Assembly: GCF_900021155.1 (NCBI RefSeq)
Contig: NZ_FCNT01000006.1
Coordinates: 1 to 64,000, forward strand
DNA length: 64,000 nt
Origin: Alistipes sp. CHKCI003
Lineage (GTDB): Bacteria > Bacteroidota > Bacteroidia > Bacteroidales > Rikenellaceae
Reading direction: 5' to 3'
The notes under the pieces are model-generated. The model searched no databases. It was not told the DNA's origin and worked only from the letters and a program-made list of their open reading frames with translations. Both the position numbers and the translations under genes were made by a program. Shown piece by piece: positions 34,185 to 40,498 of this stretch; within the stretch, counting starts at the first letter, position 1; each line of letters opens with the position of its first letter.

Positions 34185-35378
34185 ATGGGAAAACTCAAAC
34201 AACTCAAGGAACAGCGCGCCACAATCTTTTCGCAGATTGATGAGTTGCGCAAGGCAACCGATGGCCGGGAGATGAACGCAGAGGAGCGTCAGAGGTGGGA
34301 TGCCCTTATTGCGGACTATGATCGTGCGGACCAGGCTGTCGAGACGGAAGAGCGGTTCGTCGATATCGAACGCAGGCAGGTCGAAGCACACCATCATCGT
34401 GTCCAGGGTACAACCAATGATCAGAAAGAGGCAGAGTATCGGGCGGCTTTCACTGACTACCTGTTGCACGGTGTGACGGGTATCTCGGCCGAGAGTCGTA
34501 CTGCCATTGAAGCTCGAGCCGGGATCTCCGGACTCTCGGGCGGTGTCATTATTCCCCGAAGCCTGGCCTCTTCCATTGAGGTTGCCCTGAAAAGCTATGG
34601 AGGTATGTTCGAAGCCGGCCAGATCTTCACGACCTCCAAGGGTGATGACCTGACCATGCCGACCATTGATGACACGTCTGCCAAGGCGACCATCGTTGCC
34701 GAGTACCAGCAGTCTACGAAACGTGCGCCCTCCTTTGGTTCGGTACTCTTGAAGGCTCACACCTACCGCACGCCAATCATCCCGGTATCGTTGGAGTTGC
34801 TGCAAGACTCCGCCTTTGATCTGGACTCGCTTCTCAGCGGTCTTCTTGCCGAGTCATTCGGGCGTGGTATCAACGAGCATCTGACCACCGGGTCCGGCTC
34901 ATCGCAACCCAAGGGGATCGTCACGGCCGCCACGGAGTGTACAACAAAAGCCGCCGCAACCTCCATCACGCTCGACAACCTTATCGACCTTATTCGGTCG
35001 GTGGATGCGGCATATGCGCAAAAGGGGAAATTCATGCTCAACCGCAATACGCTGTGGGAGCTCGCAAAAGTCAAGGATAACAACGGCAACTACATCTGGC
35101 AGGAAGGAGCCAGGGAGGGAACACCGGCCATGCTGTTCGGCAAGAGTTACATCCTGAACGATGATGTGGCCGACATCGGAGCAGGTGCCGCCTCGGTACT
35201 CTTCGGAGACTTTTCGAAGTACAAGATTCGTATGGTGCAGAACTTCAAGGTTGTGAGGCTGAATGAGTTGCTGGCGGAATACCTCTCCATCGGGCTGTTT
35301 GGGTTTGCCCGCGTAGACGGCACCTTACTCGATGCGGGTACACATCCTGTCAAAAAACTTATTCACGCTACGGCCTAA
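34185..35378 (+). CDS. Major capsid protein, HK97 fold
   Basis: A 397-residue capsid subunit with an N-terminal coiled-coil scaffold (LKQLKEQRATIFSQIDELRK, about residues 1-90) that the protease removes. The mature part starts around residue 100 (AESRTAIEARAGISGLSGG) and has typical strings such as IIPRSLASSIEVALKSYGG, RTPIIPVSLELLQDSAFD and a GSGSSQPKGIVTAA loop. LDAGTHPVKKLIHA ends the chain. Position directly after portal and protease confirms the call. Confidence 0.95.
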   Translation: MGKLKQLKEQRATIFSQIDELRKATDGREMNAEERQRWDALIADYDRADQAVETEERFVDIERRQVEAHHHRVQGTTNDQKEAEYRAAFTDYLLHGVTGISAESRTAIEARAGISGLSGGVIIPRSLASSIEVALKSYGGMFEAGQIFTTSKGDDLTMPTIDDTSAKATIVAEYQQSTKRAPSFGSVLLKAHTYRTPIIPVSLELLQDSAFDLDSLLSGLLAESFGRGINEHLTTGSGSSQPKGIVTAATECTTKAAATSITLDNLIDLIRSVDAAYAQKGKFMLNRNTLWELAKVKDNNGNYIWQEGAREGTPAMLFGKSYILNDDVADIGAGAASVLFGDFSKYKIRMVQNFKVVRLNELLAEYLSIGLFGFARVDGTLLDAGTHPVKKLIHATA

Positions 35379-35389
35379 TCAGCGGAGTT

Positions 35390-35713
35390 ATGTCAGTTCC
35401 CGTGTCATTGGAACTTGCCAAGGCGCACCTGCGCATCGGAGACGATGAGTCGATGGATCGGCTTGTCGAGGAGTATCTGGAGATGGCTTTCGCCATAGCC
35501 GAGGATTATACGAATCGGAAACTCACGCAGGAGTTTTCTGCTGAAAGTCTCCCTGCTTCCATCCGAGCGGCCGTTCTTCTGACACTGGGAACTCTTTTCG
35601 ATAATGAGAGCGATGTGCTGGTAGGACGTTCTGCAACCACGTTGCCGCTTACGGCCGAGAAACTGTTGCAACCCTGGCGTGTACACCCTTATTCCTCGGA
35701 TAAAGATGTTTGA
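35390..35713 (+). CDS. Head-tail connector, gp6-like
   Basis: A 107-residue helical protein that docks under the portal ring. SLELAKAHLRIGDDESMDRL and EEYLEMAFAIAEDYTNRKL are the repeated helix pattern of the gp6-like family, with AAVLLTLGTLFDNES near the end. It lies 11 bp after the capsid gene and overlaps the next start by 8 bp. Confidence 0.87.
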   Translation: MSVPVSLELAKAHLRIGDDESMDRLVEEYLEMAFAIAEDYTNRKLTQEFSAESLPASIRAAVLLTLGTLFDNESDVLVGRSATTLPLTAEKLLQPWRVHPYSSDKDV

Positions 35714-36017
35714 TACGCGCATTGAAATCCTGGAATATCGTCAGATGCGCGATGAATACAACGATCGCACTCAGGAGCTGATGCGTGTCGCCGTATGCTA
35801 TGCACAGAGGACAGAATCCGGAGGCCGTGAGAACCTTTATGCCGGCCGTATAGTGCATGAGAACGAGGTGGTCTACACCATTCGTTATCGGGAGGGACTG
35901 CGTGCGGGTATGATTGTAAACGATGGAGGAGCACAACATCGGATAACATCCATACACGCGGAGGGTCGTCGTTGGCGGTTGCATCTGAAAACAATGAAGA
36001 GTGATGCTGAAAGTTAA
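35706..36017 (+). CDS. Head closure protein (SPP1 gp16-like stopper)
   Basis: A 103-residue beta-barrel connector. MFDTRIEILEYRQMRDEYND and the later YTIRYREGLRAGMIVNDGG, YRI-like HRITSIHAEGRRWRLHL fit the phage head-tail joining family. ATG at 35706 is used; it overlaps the preceding gene by 8 bp. It closes the head after packaging and joins it to the tail. Confidence 0.83.
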   Translation: MFDTRIEILEYRQMRDEYNDRTQELMRVAVCYAQRTESGGRENLYAGRIVHENEVVYTIRYREGLRAGMIVNDGGAQHRITSIHAEGRRWRLHLKTMKSDAES

Positions 36018-36534
36018 AGTCGAGGGTTATGCCGAAGCCAAACGTATTCTGGACGAACTGCCCAATACGATGCAGAAAAGCATGTTGTTGGCGGCTTTGC
36101 GAACCTCTGCACGACCGATGCTTCAGACGGCCAAAAACAGAGTTCCAGTGCGTAGCGGCAGGTTGCGCAAGCAACTACGCATCGTACGTTTCAAGGACAG
36201 AACAGCCCCCAAGTCAGAAGTAGATATTGCCGTAAAACCAGTATTTGAGCGCACAAAAAAGAATGGTGCGGTAAATCAGTACTACGGCAAATTCATCCAC
36301 GAAGGAACTGCAGATCCCCGCATACCCCGCAAGAAAGGGAAGCATCTGCTGGTCTTCACTAACGAGCAGGGTGAGAAGGTCTTTGTCCGAAGTGTGAAAG
36401 GCATCAAGCCCACACCTTACCTGGAGCAGGCCTATACGGCGAACTCACAACGTCTGATTGTTTCGTTTGGCGATAACCTCGCACGGGCAGTCGAGAAGTT
36501 TATCAATAAGAACTTCAAACGGGTTGTCAAATGA
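36004..36534 (+). CDS. Tail completion/neck protein, HK97 gp10 family
   Basis: A 176-residue protein with the gp10 pattern: VEGYAEAKRILDELPNTMQK, ARPMLQTAKNRVPVRSGRLRK and FIHEGTADPRIPRKKGKHLL. It ends in a basic helix. It acts at the head-tail interface. The start overlaps the previous stop, and its own stop overlaps the next ATG by 4 bp. Confidence 0.87.
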   Translation: MLKVKVEGYAEAKRILDELPNTMQKSMLLAALRTSARPMLQTAKNRVPVRSGRLRKQLRIVRFKDRTAPKSEVDIAVKPVFERTKKNGAVNQYYGKFIHEGTADPRIPRKKGKHLLVFTNEQGEKVFVRSVKGIKPTPYLEQAYTANSQRLIVSFGDNLARAVEKFINKNFKRVVK

Positions 36535-36887
36535 CGGATTTCAAAATCGAAATACTCCACTTGTTGGAGACGGCTCTGCCGGAGATGGAACAACGTATCC
36601 AGGCCGGAGCGGTGGATGAACGTACAGCCACGCCCTTTGCCGTCTATACCGTGCCGGAGGAGACACCCGTGCGTACGCTATCGGGGATTGCGGGTTATGT
36701 AACCACATTTGAGATTACCTTCTACGACAATCGTTACGCTTCGGTTGAGCAGTTGCGACATCGTGCCATTGCAGCACTGGAAGGCGCGAAGATAGATGGC
36801 AAATATTGTCGCTATAAGTCCAGCAGTACGGAGTATTTCCCTGACTGCGATTTACACAGTGTAACGCTCCTTTTCAGAATTGTATAA
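36531..36887 (+). CDS. Tail completion protein, DUF3168-like
   Basis: A 118-residue protein with the compact alpha/beta pattern of tail terminator proteins: LHLLETALPEMEQRIQAGAV, ATPFAVYTVPEETP, GYVTTFEITFYDNRY. It closes with a beta strand (HSVTLLFRIV). It caps the tail tube at the head side. Position between gp10 and tube supports the call. Confidence 0.82.
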   Translation: MTDFKIEILHLLETALPEMEQRIQAGAVDERTATPFAVYTVPEETPVRTLSGIAGYVTTFEITFYDNRYASVEQLRHRAIAALEGAKIDGKYCRYKSSSTEYFPDCDLHSVTLLFRIV

Positions 36888-36908
36888 ACCAATAAAAACA
36901 ATAGAATT

Positions 36909-37349
36909 ATGCCGGAATCTACATCCAAACGGGTAGTACAGGGAGAGGATATCATTATCCTCATTGACGATAAGCCTACGCTACACGCCACAACTCATTC
37001 GTTGAAAGTCGATCTTGAGCTCAAAGATCTCCGTACCAAGGATACCAAGGGGAAAGAAAAGTACCCTGGCGACATCACCTGGTCAGTAGACGGGGATGGG
37101 TTGGTGGTCATCGACCCTACAATCGCTACATCGCACACATCGGAGGATGTCCTTGCGCTGGTGCTCGCCAAGAAACTCGTCAAGGTCGTGCTCAAATCGC
37201 CTGTATCGGGCCTGACGAAGACCTACTCGGGAGAGGGATATATCACCTCTTTTTCTCTCTCAACCCCCGCCGGGGACAATTCGACCTACAACTTCTCACT
37301 CTCGGGCAGCGGGGATCTGACCCCGGCCACCAATAACGAACAGGAATGA
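36909..37349 (+). CDS. Major tail tube protein
   Basis: A 146-residue tube subunit of the TP901-1-like type. VVQGEDIIILIDDKPTLHAT and THSLKVDLELKDLRTKDTKG, then GDITWSVDGDGLVV and STYNFSLSGSGDLTP, are the usual beta strands. Its stop overlaps the next gene by 4 bp. Confidence 0.85.
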   Translation: MPESTSKRVVQGEDIIILIDDKPTLHATTHSLKVDLELKDLRTKDTKGKEKYPGDITWSVDGDGLVVIDPTIATSHTSEDVLALVLAKKLVKVVLKSPVSGLTKTYSGEGYITSFSLSTPAGDNSTYNFSLSGSGDLTPATNNEQE

Positions 37350-37684
37350 AAGAGATCCTTATCAAAGGTGTTACAACACCTGTCAATTTCTCGTTGCGGG
37401 TGATTAACAATTTCGCTCGCAAACATGGTATGGAGTTCCAGTCCGCAATGGAGGGCGGAAACAATATGGGGTTTGCCTTGCTCGATCATCTGGCTTCGCT
37501 TACAATGGAGGCCTTGAACGAGGGCGCACGCCGTTCTGGACTCACCACGCGATATACGGAAGATGAGGTTTGGGATATGCTGGATGATGAACCCGCACTC
37601 ATCCCGAGACTCTATGAGCTCTTTGCGGAGAGCATAACCCCCTTGACCGACCGATTGGGAGATATTCTCCCAGCGGAACAGTGA
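37346..37684 (+). CDS. Tail assembly chaperone, first part
   Basis: A 112-residue protein (MKEILIKGVTTPVNFSLRV, RYTEDEVWDMLDDEPALIP) in the place of lambda gpG, between tube and tape-measure genes. It ends in TGA (37682-37684), but the same frame remains open beyond it through the next segment to 38026. The extension would make a longer G-T-like form by stop-codon readthrough rather than by the usual -1 frameshift. Helical and acidic, as chaperones of this kind are. Confidence 0.75.
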   Translation: MKEILIKGVTTPVNFSLRVINNFARKHGMEFQSAMEGGNNMGFALLDHLASLTMEALNEGARRSGLTTRYTEDEVWDMLDDEPALIPRLYELFAESITPLTDRLGDILPAEQ

Positions 37685-38026
37685 AGAGATGAAGAGTCCC
37701 ATCCTGCGACCTATGAGCGATGGTACGCCATAGGAGTCGGACAAATGGGACTGCATCCCGATGTATTCGAATCCTTGACACCGGCTGAGTTTTCATATGC
37801 CTGGTTGGGCTGGGCCAAACGGGAACGCGATCGCGAGCGTCAGGACTGGGAGCGAGAGCGGTGGTCGGTGTGGGTATTGACGAGTATCCAGCTGGAGCGC
37901 AAAGACCGGAAACCGATGGTGGAGATGTTCCCGATGCCATGGGATAATGTCCCCTCCAACAATATGATGACTCTTGAAGAGCGGCAGAAACGAGTAAAGC
38001 AGATGATGCAATGTGTGAAAAAATAA
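37685..38026 (+). CDS. Tail assembly chaperone, second part (in-frame continuation)
   Basis: An open stretch in the same frame as the preceding chaperone, separated only by one TGA. The first 20 codons (RDEESHPATYERWYAIGVGQ) contain no ATG, GTG or TTG, yet read as protein and lead into MGLHPDVFESLTPAEFSYAW and WGWAKRERDRE-like charged helices. Two routes are possible: UGA readthrough giving a 226-residue fusion, or a separate start at ATG 37745 with GGAG 8 bp upstream (93 residues). The function as the T-like extension contacting the tape measure is inferred from position. Confidence 0.6.
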   Translation, partial: RDEESHPATYERWYAIGVGQMGLHPDVFESLTPAEFSYAWLGWAKRERDRERQDWERERWSVWVLTSIQLERKDRKPMVEMFPMPWDNVPSNNMMTLEERQKRVKQMMQCVKK

Positions 38027-38496
38027 TCCTTATTCTTGCGATTGTTCTAATGTCCGGGTGTTCGCCCCTGCGCAATGTGCAGACGCACCAGCATACAACA
38101 ATGGAAATCTCGGACTCGACTCTTGTGCGTCTTATCCATGAGCAGATGGAACATATGACGGCAACGCTCCATCAGACGATCATCGAATATTCGGACTTTC
38201 CACGACCGCAGTTGCCGCCCACCGATACGCTTGTTGCCAAAGACCTGATGCCCGAAGTGTCGGTATCGCATCCGACCCCCAGGCGCATTATTCACACCAA
38301 GATTGAAACTGCTCTTGATCGAACGACTCATACGGACAGCATTTCGCGAAGCCGTATCAATACAGCAGCGCGCAGCGAGGAGCAGTCGCAAGTCGATGAG
38401 AGCCCCAACACTGCAGGGATGCTTTGGCTTAAGTGGCTTGCAGTTTCACTTGTGGCGTTGTTGCTGTTACTGTTAATCCTGAAATTGAAGTTTTAG
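38011..38496 (+). CDS. Unimolecular-spanin-like lipoprotein (probable lysis protein)
   Basis: A 161-residue protein with a lipoprotein signal at the start (ILAIVLMSGC, Cys about residue 16) and a strong transmembrane helix at the very end (KWLAVSLVALLLLLLILKL). The part between is hydrophilic, with Pro-rich and helical stretches. An outer-membrane lipid anchor plus a C-terminal inner-membrane anchor is the architecture of u-spanins such as T1 gp11, which span the periplasm and fuse the two membranes in the last step of lysis. The call rests on architecture alone. It overlaps the upstream frame by 16 bp and abuts the methylase gene. Confidence 0.6.
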   Translation: MCEKIILILAIVLMSGCSPLRNVQTHQHTTMEISDSTLVRLIHEQMEHMTATLHQTIIEYSDFPRPQLPPTDTLVAKDLMPEVSVSHPTPRRIIHTKIETALDRTTHTDSISRSRINTAARSEEQSQVDESPNTAGMLWLKWLAVSLVALLLLLLILKLKF

Positions 38497-39270
38497 ATGA
38501 AGACTCCCATATCTTACTATGGAGGGAAGCAGACTCTCCTGAAGCATATTCTGCCGCTTATTCCCGACCACTCGTTATATACCGAGGCCTTTTGTGGCGG
38601 ATGTGCCGTGCTCTTTGCCAAGTCTCCGGCAGACTGTGAGGTGATCAATGACACCAACACCGAGTTGGTGAATTTTTACCGTGTGGCGCAACAGAAGTAT
38701 GCGGCACTCAAAGAGATGATCGATTCTACGCTTCATAGCCGCGAAATCCATGCACACGCCAAACACATCAATCAACATCCGATGTTCTTCACGCCCGTGG
38801 AACGGGCCTGGGCCGTATGGGTATGTTCGAAGTTGGGTTTTGCAAGTATGCTTGACGGTACATTCGGATACGACCGAACCGGCACGACCTCACAGAAATT
38901 GCGCAATGCCAAAGATGCCTTTACCGAGGAGTTGTGTTCGCGCCTGGAGAATGTGACCGTTGAATGCGAGGATGGCACGAATCTTATCCGCCGTTATGAT
39001 TGCGATCGGGCATTCCATTTTGTCGATCCTCCCTATGTGGGAAGTGATTGCGGGCATTACAATGGCACGTTCAACGAGGAGGATTTTCAACACTTGCTCG
39101 ATACGCTTGCAAAGGTCAGGGGAAAGTTTATGCTGACGATGTTCCCTCATCGGCTCATTGAGCAGTATGTCCGGGAATACGGTTGGCATATCCACCGTAT
39201 CGAGCGAACCATTACTGCATCGAAAGTCTCGCGTCGCCGTCAGGAGGAGTGGATAACAACGAACTTCTAA
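38497..39270 (+). CDS. DNA adenine methylase, D12/Dam class
   Basis: A 257-residue N6-adenine methyltransferase. Motif X/I is TPISYYGGKQTLLKHILPLI with YTEAFCGGCAVLFAKSP (FxGG AdoMet site), and motif IV is HFVDPPYVGSD. ASKVSRRRQEEWITTNF is the typical C-terminal end. No matching restriction endonuclease is adjacent, so it is probably an orphan phage methylase protecting phage DNA or affecting regulation. Target sequence unknown (GATC is common for the family). It follows the preceding gene without a gap. Confidence 0.92.
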   Translation: MKTPISYYGGKQTLLKHILPLIPDHSLYTEAFCGGCAVLFAKSPADCEVINDTNTELVNFYRVAQQKYAALKEMIDSTLHSREIHAHAKHINQHPMFFTPVERAWAVWVCSKLGFASMLDGTFGYDRTGTTSQKLRNAKDAFTEELCSRLENVTVECEDGTNLIRRYDCDRAFHFVDPPYVGSDCGHYNGTFNEEDFQHLLDTLAKVRGKFMLTMFPHRLIEQYVREYGWHIHRIERTITASKVSRRRQEEWITTNF

Positions 39271-39310
39271 ACTTAATAAATTAGAGAGCTTTTTGACATC
39301 CTATTTTAGA

Positions 39311-39808
39311 TTAGTCATTAGATGTAAATATTCCCTCTAATGCACGATTTATTGCGATTCGAATATCATCAGCCTCTGTTGAGCCCATGCCTTCTGCAGT
39401 GCTTGTGCAGATGACTTCGTGGTTGTTTGCATCTAAAATCTGTAACGTAATTTCAATCGTGTATCCCCAGAAAACATTTCGTCTGCCACTCTCCCCATAA
39501 TTGACAATTATTGTCTTTTCAGCAATCTCTGATGTTATTTCTGGGACAATAGTAAAACCATATTTTATGAGAGATCCTGAAATAATGTCACTTGGATTAA
39601 CACTTTTGGTTTGAGAAGAACCATAAAGACCATAAGCATTGCCATAAACACCGCTATTGCTTGATGTTAAGCCGGATGTAGGTGTAATATATGCATATCT
39701 ATATCCAGTGATGGGGTTTTGTCGTGATACAGACACAGGCTTAAGTGATGCACAACTGCTAATAGTTATTGCGCATAAAAGAGCAAGTAATATTTTAAGA
39801 TTCTTCAT
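39311..39808 (-). CDS. Prophage-encoded lipoprotein (probable lysogenic-conversion gene)
   Basis: A 165-residue lipoprotein on the strand opposite the phage operons. The signal ends in ITISSC at about residue 19. The mature part contains YRYAYITPTSGLTSSNSG, a Gly/Tyr-rich region and EKTIIVNYGESGRRNVFWGY with a final helical section. It resembles small envelope lipoproteins of Bacteroidetes of unknown role. Strand, independent -7 box and separate position mark it as a moron expressed in the lysogen. It may alter the surface or block superinfection; this is inference. Confidence 0.7.
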   Translation of the reverse strand: MKNLKILLALLCAITISSCASLKPVSVSRQNPITGYRYAYITPTSGLTSSNSGVYGNAYGLYGSSQTKSVNPSDIISGSLIKYGFTIVPEITSEIAEKTIIVNYGESGRRNVFWGYTIEITLQILDANNHEVICTSTAEGMGSTEADDIRIAINRALEGIFTSND

Positions 39809-39838
39809 ATGTAGTTTTTGTTAGATTGTGTGTTGTCA

Positions 39839-39846
39839 CAAATATA
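39839..39846 (-). promoter_or_regulatory. -7 box of the prophage lipoprotein gene
   Basis: TATATTTG on the minus strand, 30 bp before the lipoprotein start, fits TAnnTTTG. A TTTG lies only 12 bp further upstream, closer than usual. Confidence 0.55.
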
Positions 39847-39981
39847 CAAGTTTCTTTACAAAGTAATATGCATTTTATGTATATTCCTGAAAATAAGGTC
39901 AATAATCCGGGCGTAGACTTGCGTATTTCAAAAGGCAATATTATGTTTGCAATACGATAAATTGTTCATATATAGTATATT

Positions 39982-40191
39982 ATGAAGCATGGTAAGGAGT
40001 GTCTACATCACAAGATCGACCGCCTTGAGGCCGAGTTCGAAAGGAATCGTGAGGAGATGACCTCCCTGCGTGCCAGGATGCAAAGTTGCACAAGACGTTA
40101 TGATGAACTTCTTGCGGCCAACAAAAGGATTAATGATGAGATTCGCGCTGCGCTTGCGGAGCTATGGAAATGTGAAGACAGAAACCAATAA
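39982..40191 (+). CDS. Small coiled-coil phage protein (69 aa)
   Basis: A charged, almost entirely coiled-coil protein (HHKIDRLEAEFERNREEMTS, RYDELLAANKRINDEIRAAL). It has two Cys residues near the ends. It pairs with the DUF4314-like gene 3 bp downstream. No family is recognised. Confidence 0.6.
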   Translation: MKHGKECLHHKIDRLEAEFERNREEMTSLRARMQSCTRRYDELLAANKRINDEIRAALAELWKCEDRNQ

Positions 40192-40194
40192 CAT

Positions 40195-40380
40195 ATGGCA
40201 AAGAGCGAAAACATTAAGATTGGTGACCGCATCCGGATCATCCATCTTGAAGGTGAGGACGACCGCTATGATGGTCGTGAGGGAGTCGTTGAGATGATCG
40301 ATTCCCTCGGACAACTGCACGGGACATGGGGCGGGCTGGCTGTCATTCCCGAAGCAGACTCCTGGGTACGGATAGGGTGA
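40195..40380 (+). CDS. DUF4314-like small phage protein
   Basis: A 61-residue SH3-like protein: KIGDRIRIIHLEGEDDRYDG, GREGVVEMIDSLGQLHGTW and GLAVIPEADSWVRIG fit DUF4314, common in phage genomes. Role unknown. A strong terminator follows 20 bp after its stop, separating it from the second late promoter. Confidence 0.75.
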   Translation: MAKSENIKIGDRIRIIHLEGEDDRYDGREGVVEMIDSLGQLHGTWGGLAVIPEADSWVRIG

Positions 40381-40400
40381 TATTTGTTGTTCCCTCCCGC

Positions 40401-40432
40401 AACCGAGACTGGCAACAGGTCTCGGTTTTTTT
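40401..40432 (+). terminator. Strong intrinsic terminator before late promoter B
   Basis: AACCGAGAC (40401-40409) pairs with GTCTCGGTT (40419-40427), followed by a T-run. It ends the transcript coming from the head/early-tail genes. Confidence 0.88.
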
Positions 40433-40438
40433 ATAGGT

Positions 40439-40481
40439 GAACAGTGTTCGTCTGTCAGTAGGCCATGAACAGCTACTTTTA
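40439..40481 (+). promoter_or_regulatory. Putative late promoter with palindromic activator site (site B)
   Basis: The palindrome GAACA-G-TGTTC (40439-40449) is followed by GTCTGT and, at exactly the same spacing as site A, the box TACTTTTA (40474-40481). It lies between a terminator and the tail-tip gene. Confidence 0.6.
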
Positions 40482-40498
40482 CCTCCAAACGGAGATGT

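Noticed and set aside
33264..34805. A 513-codon minus-strand frame over portal, protease and capsid genes
   Set aside because: Crosses three well-supported phage genes and shows no domain.
38497..39270. The prophage adenine methylase as the missing BREX methyltransferase PglX
   Set aside because: It is a short D12-class phage enzyme embedded in the phage late operon, far from the BREX genes and unlike the large PglX.
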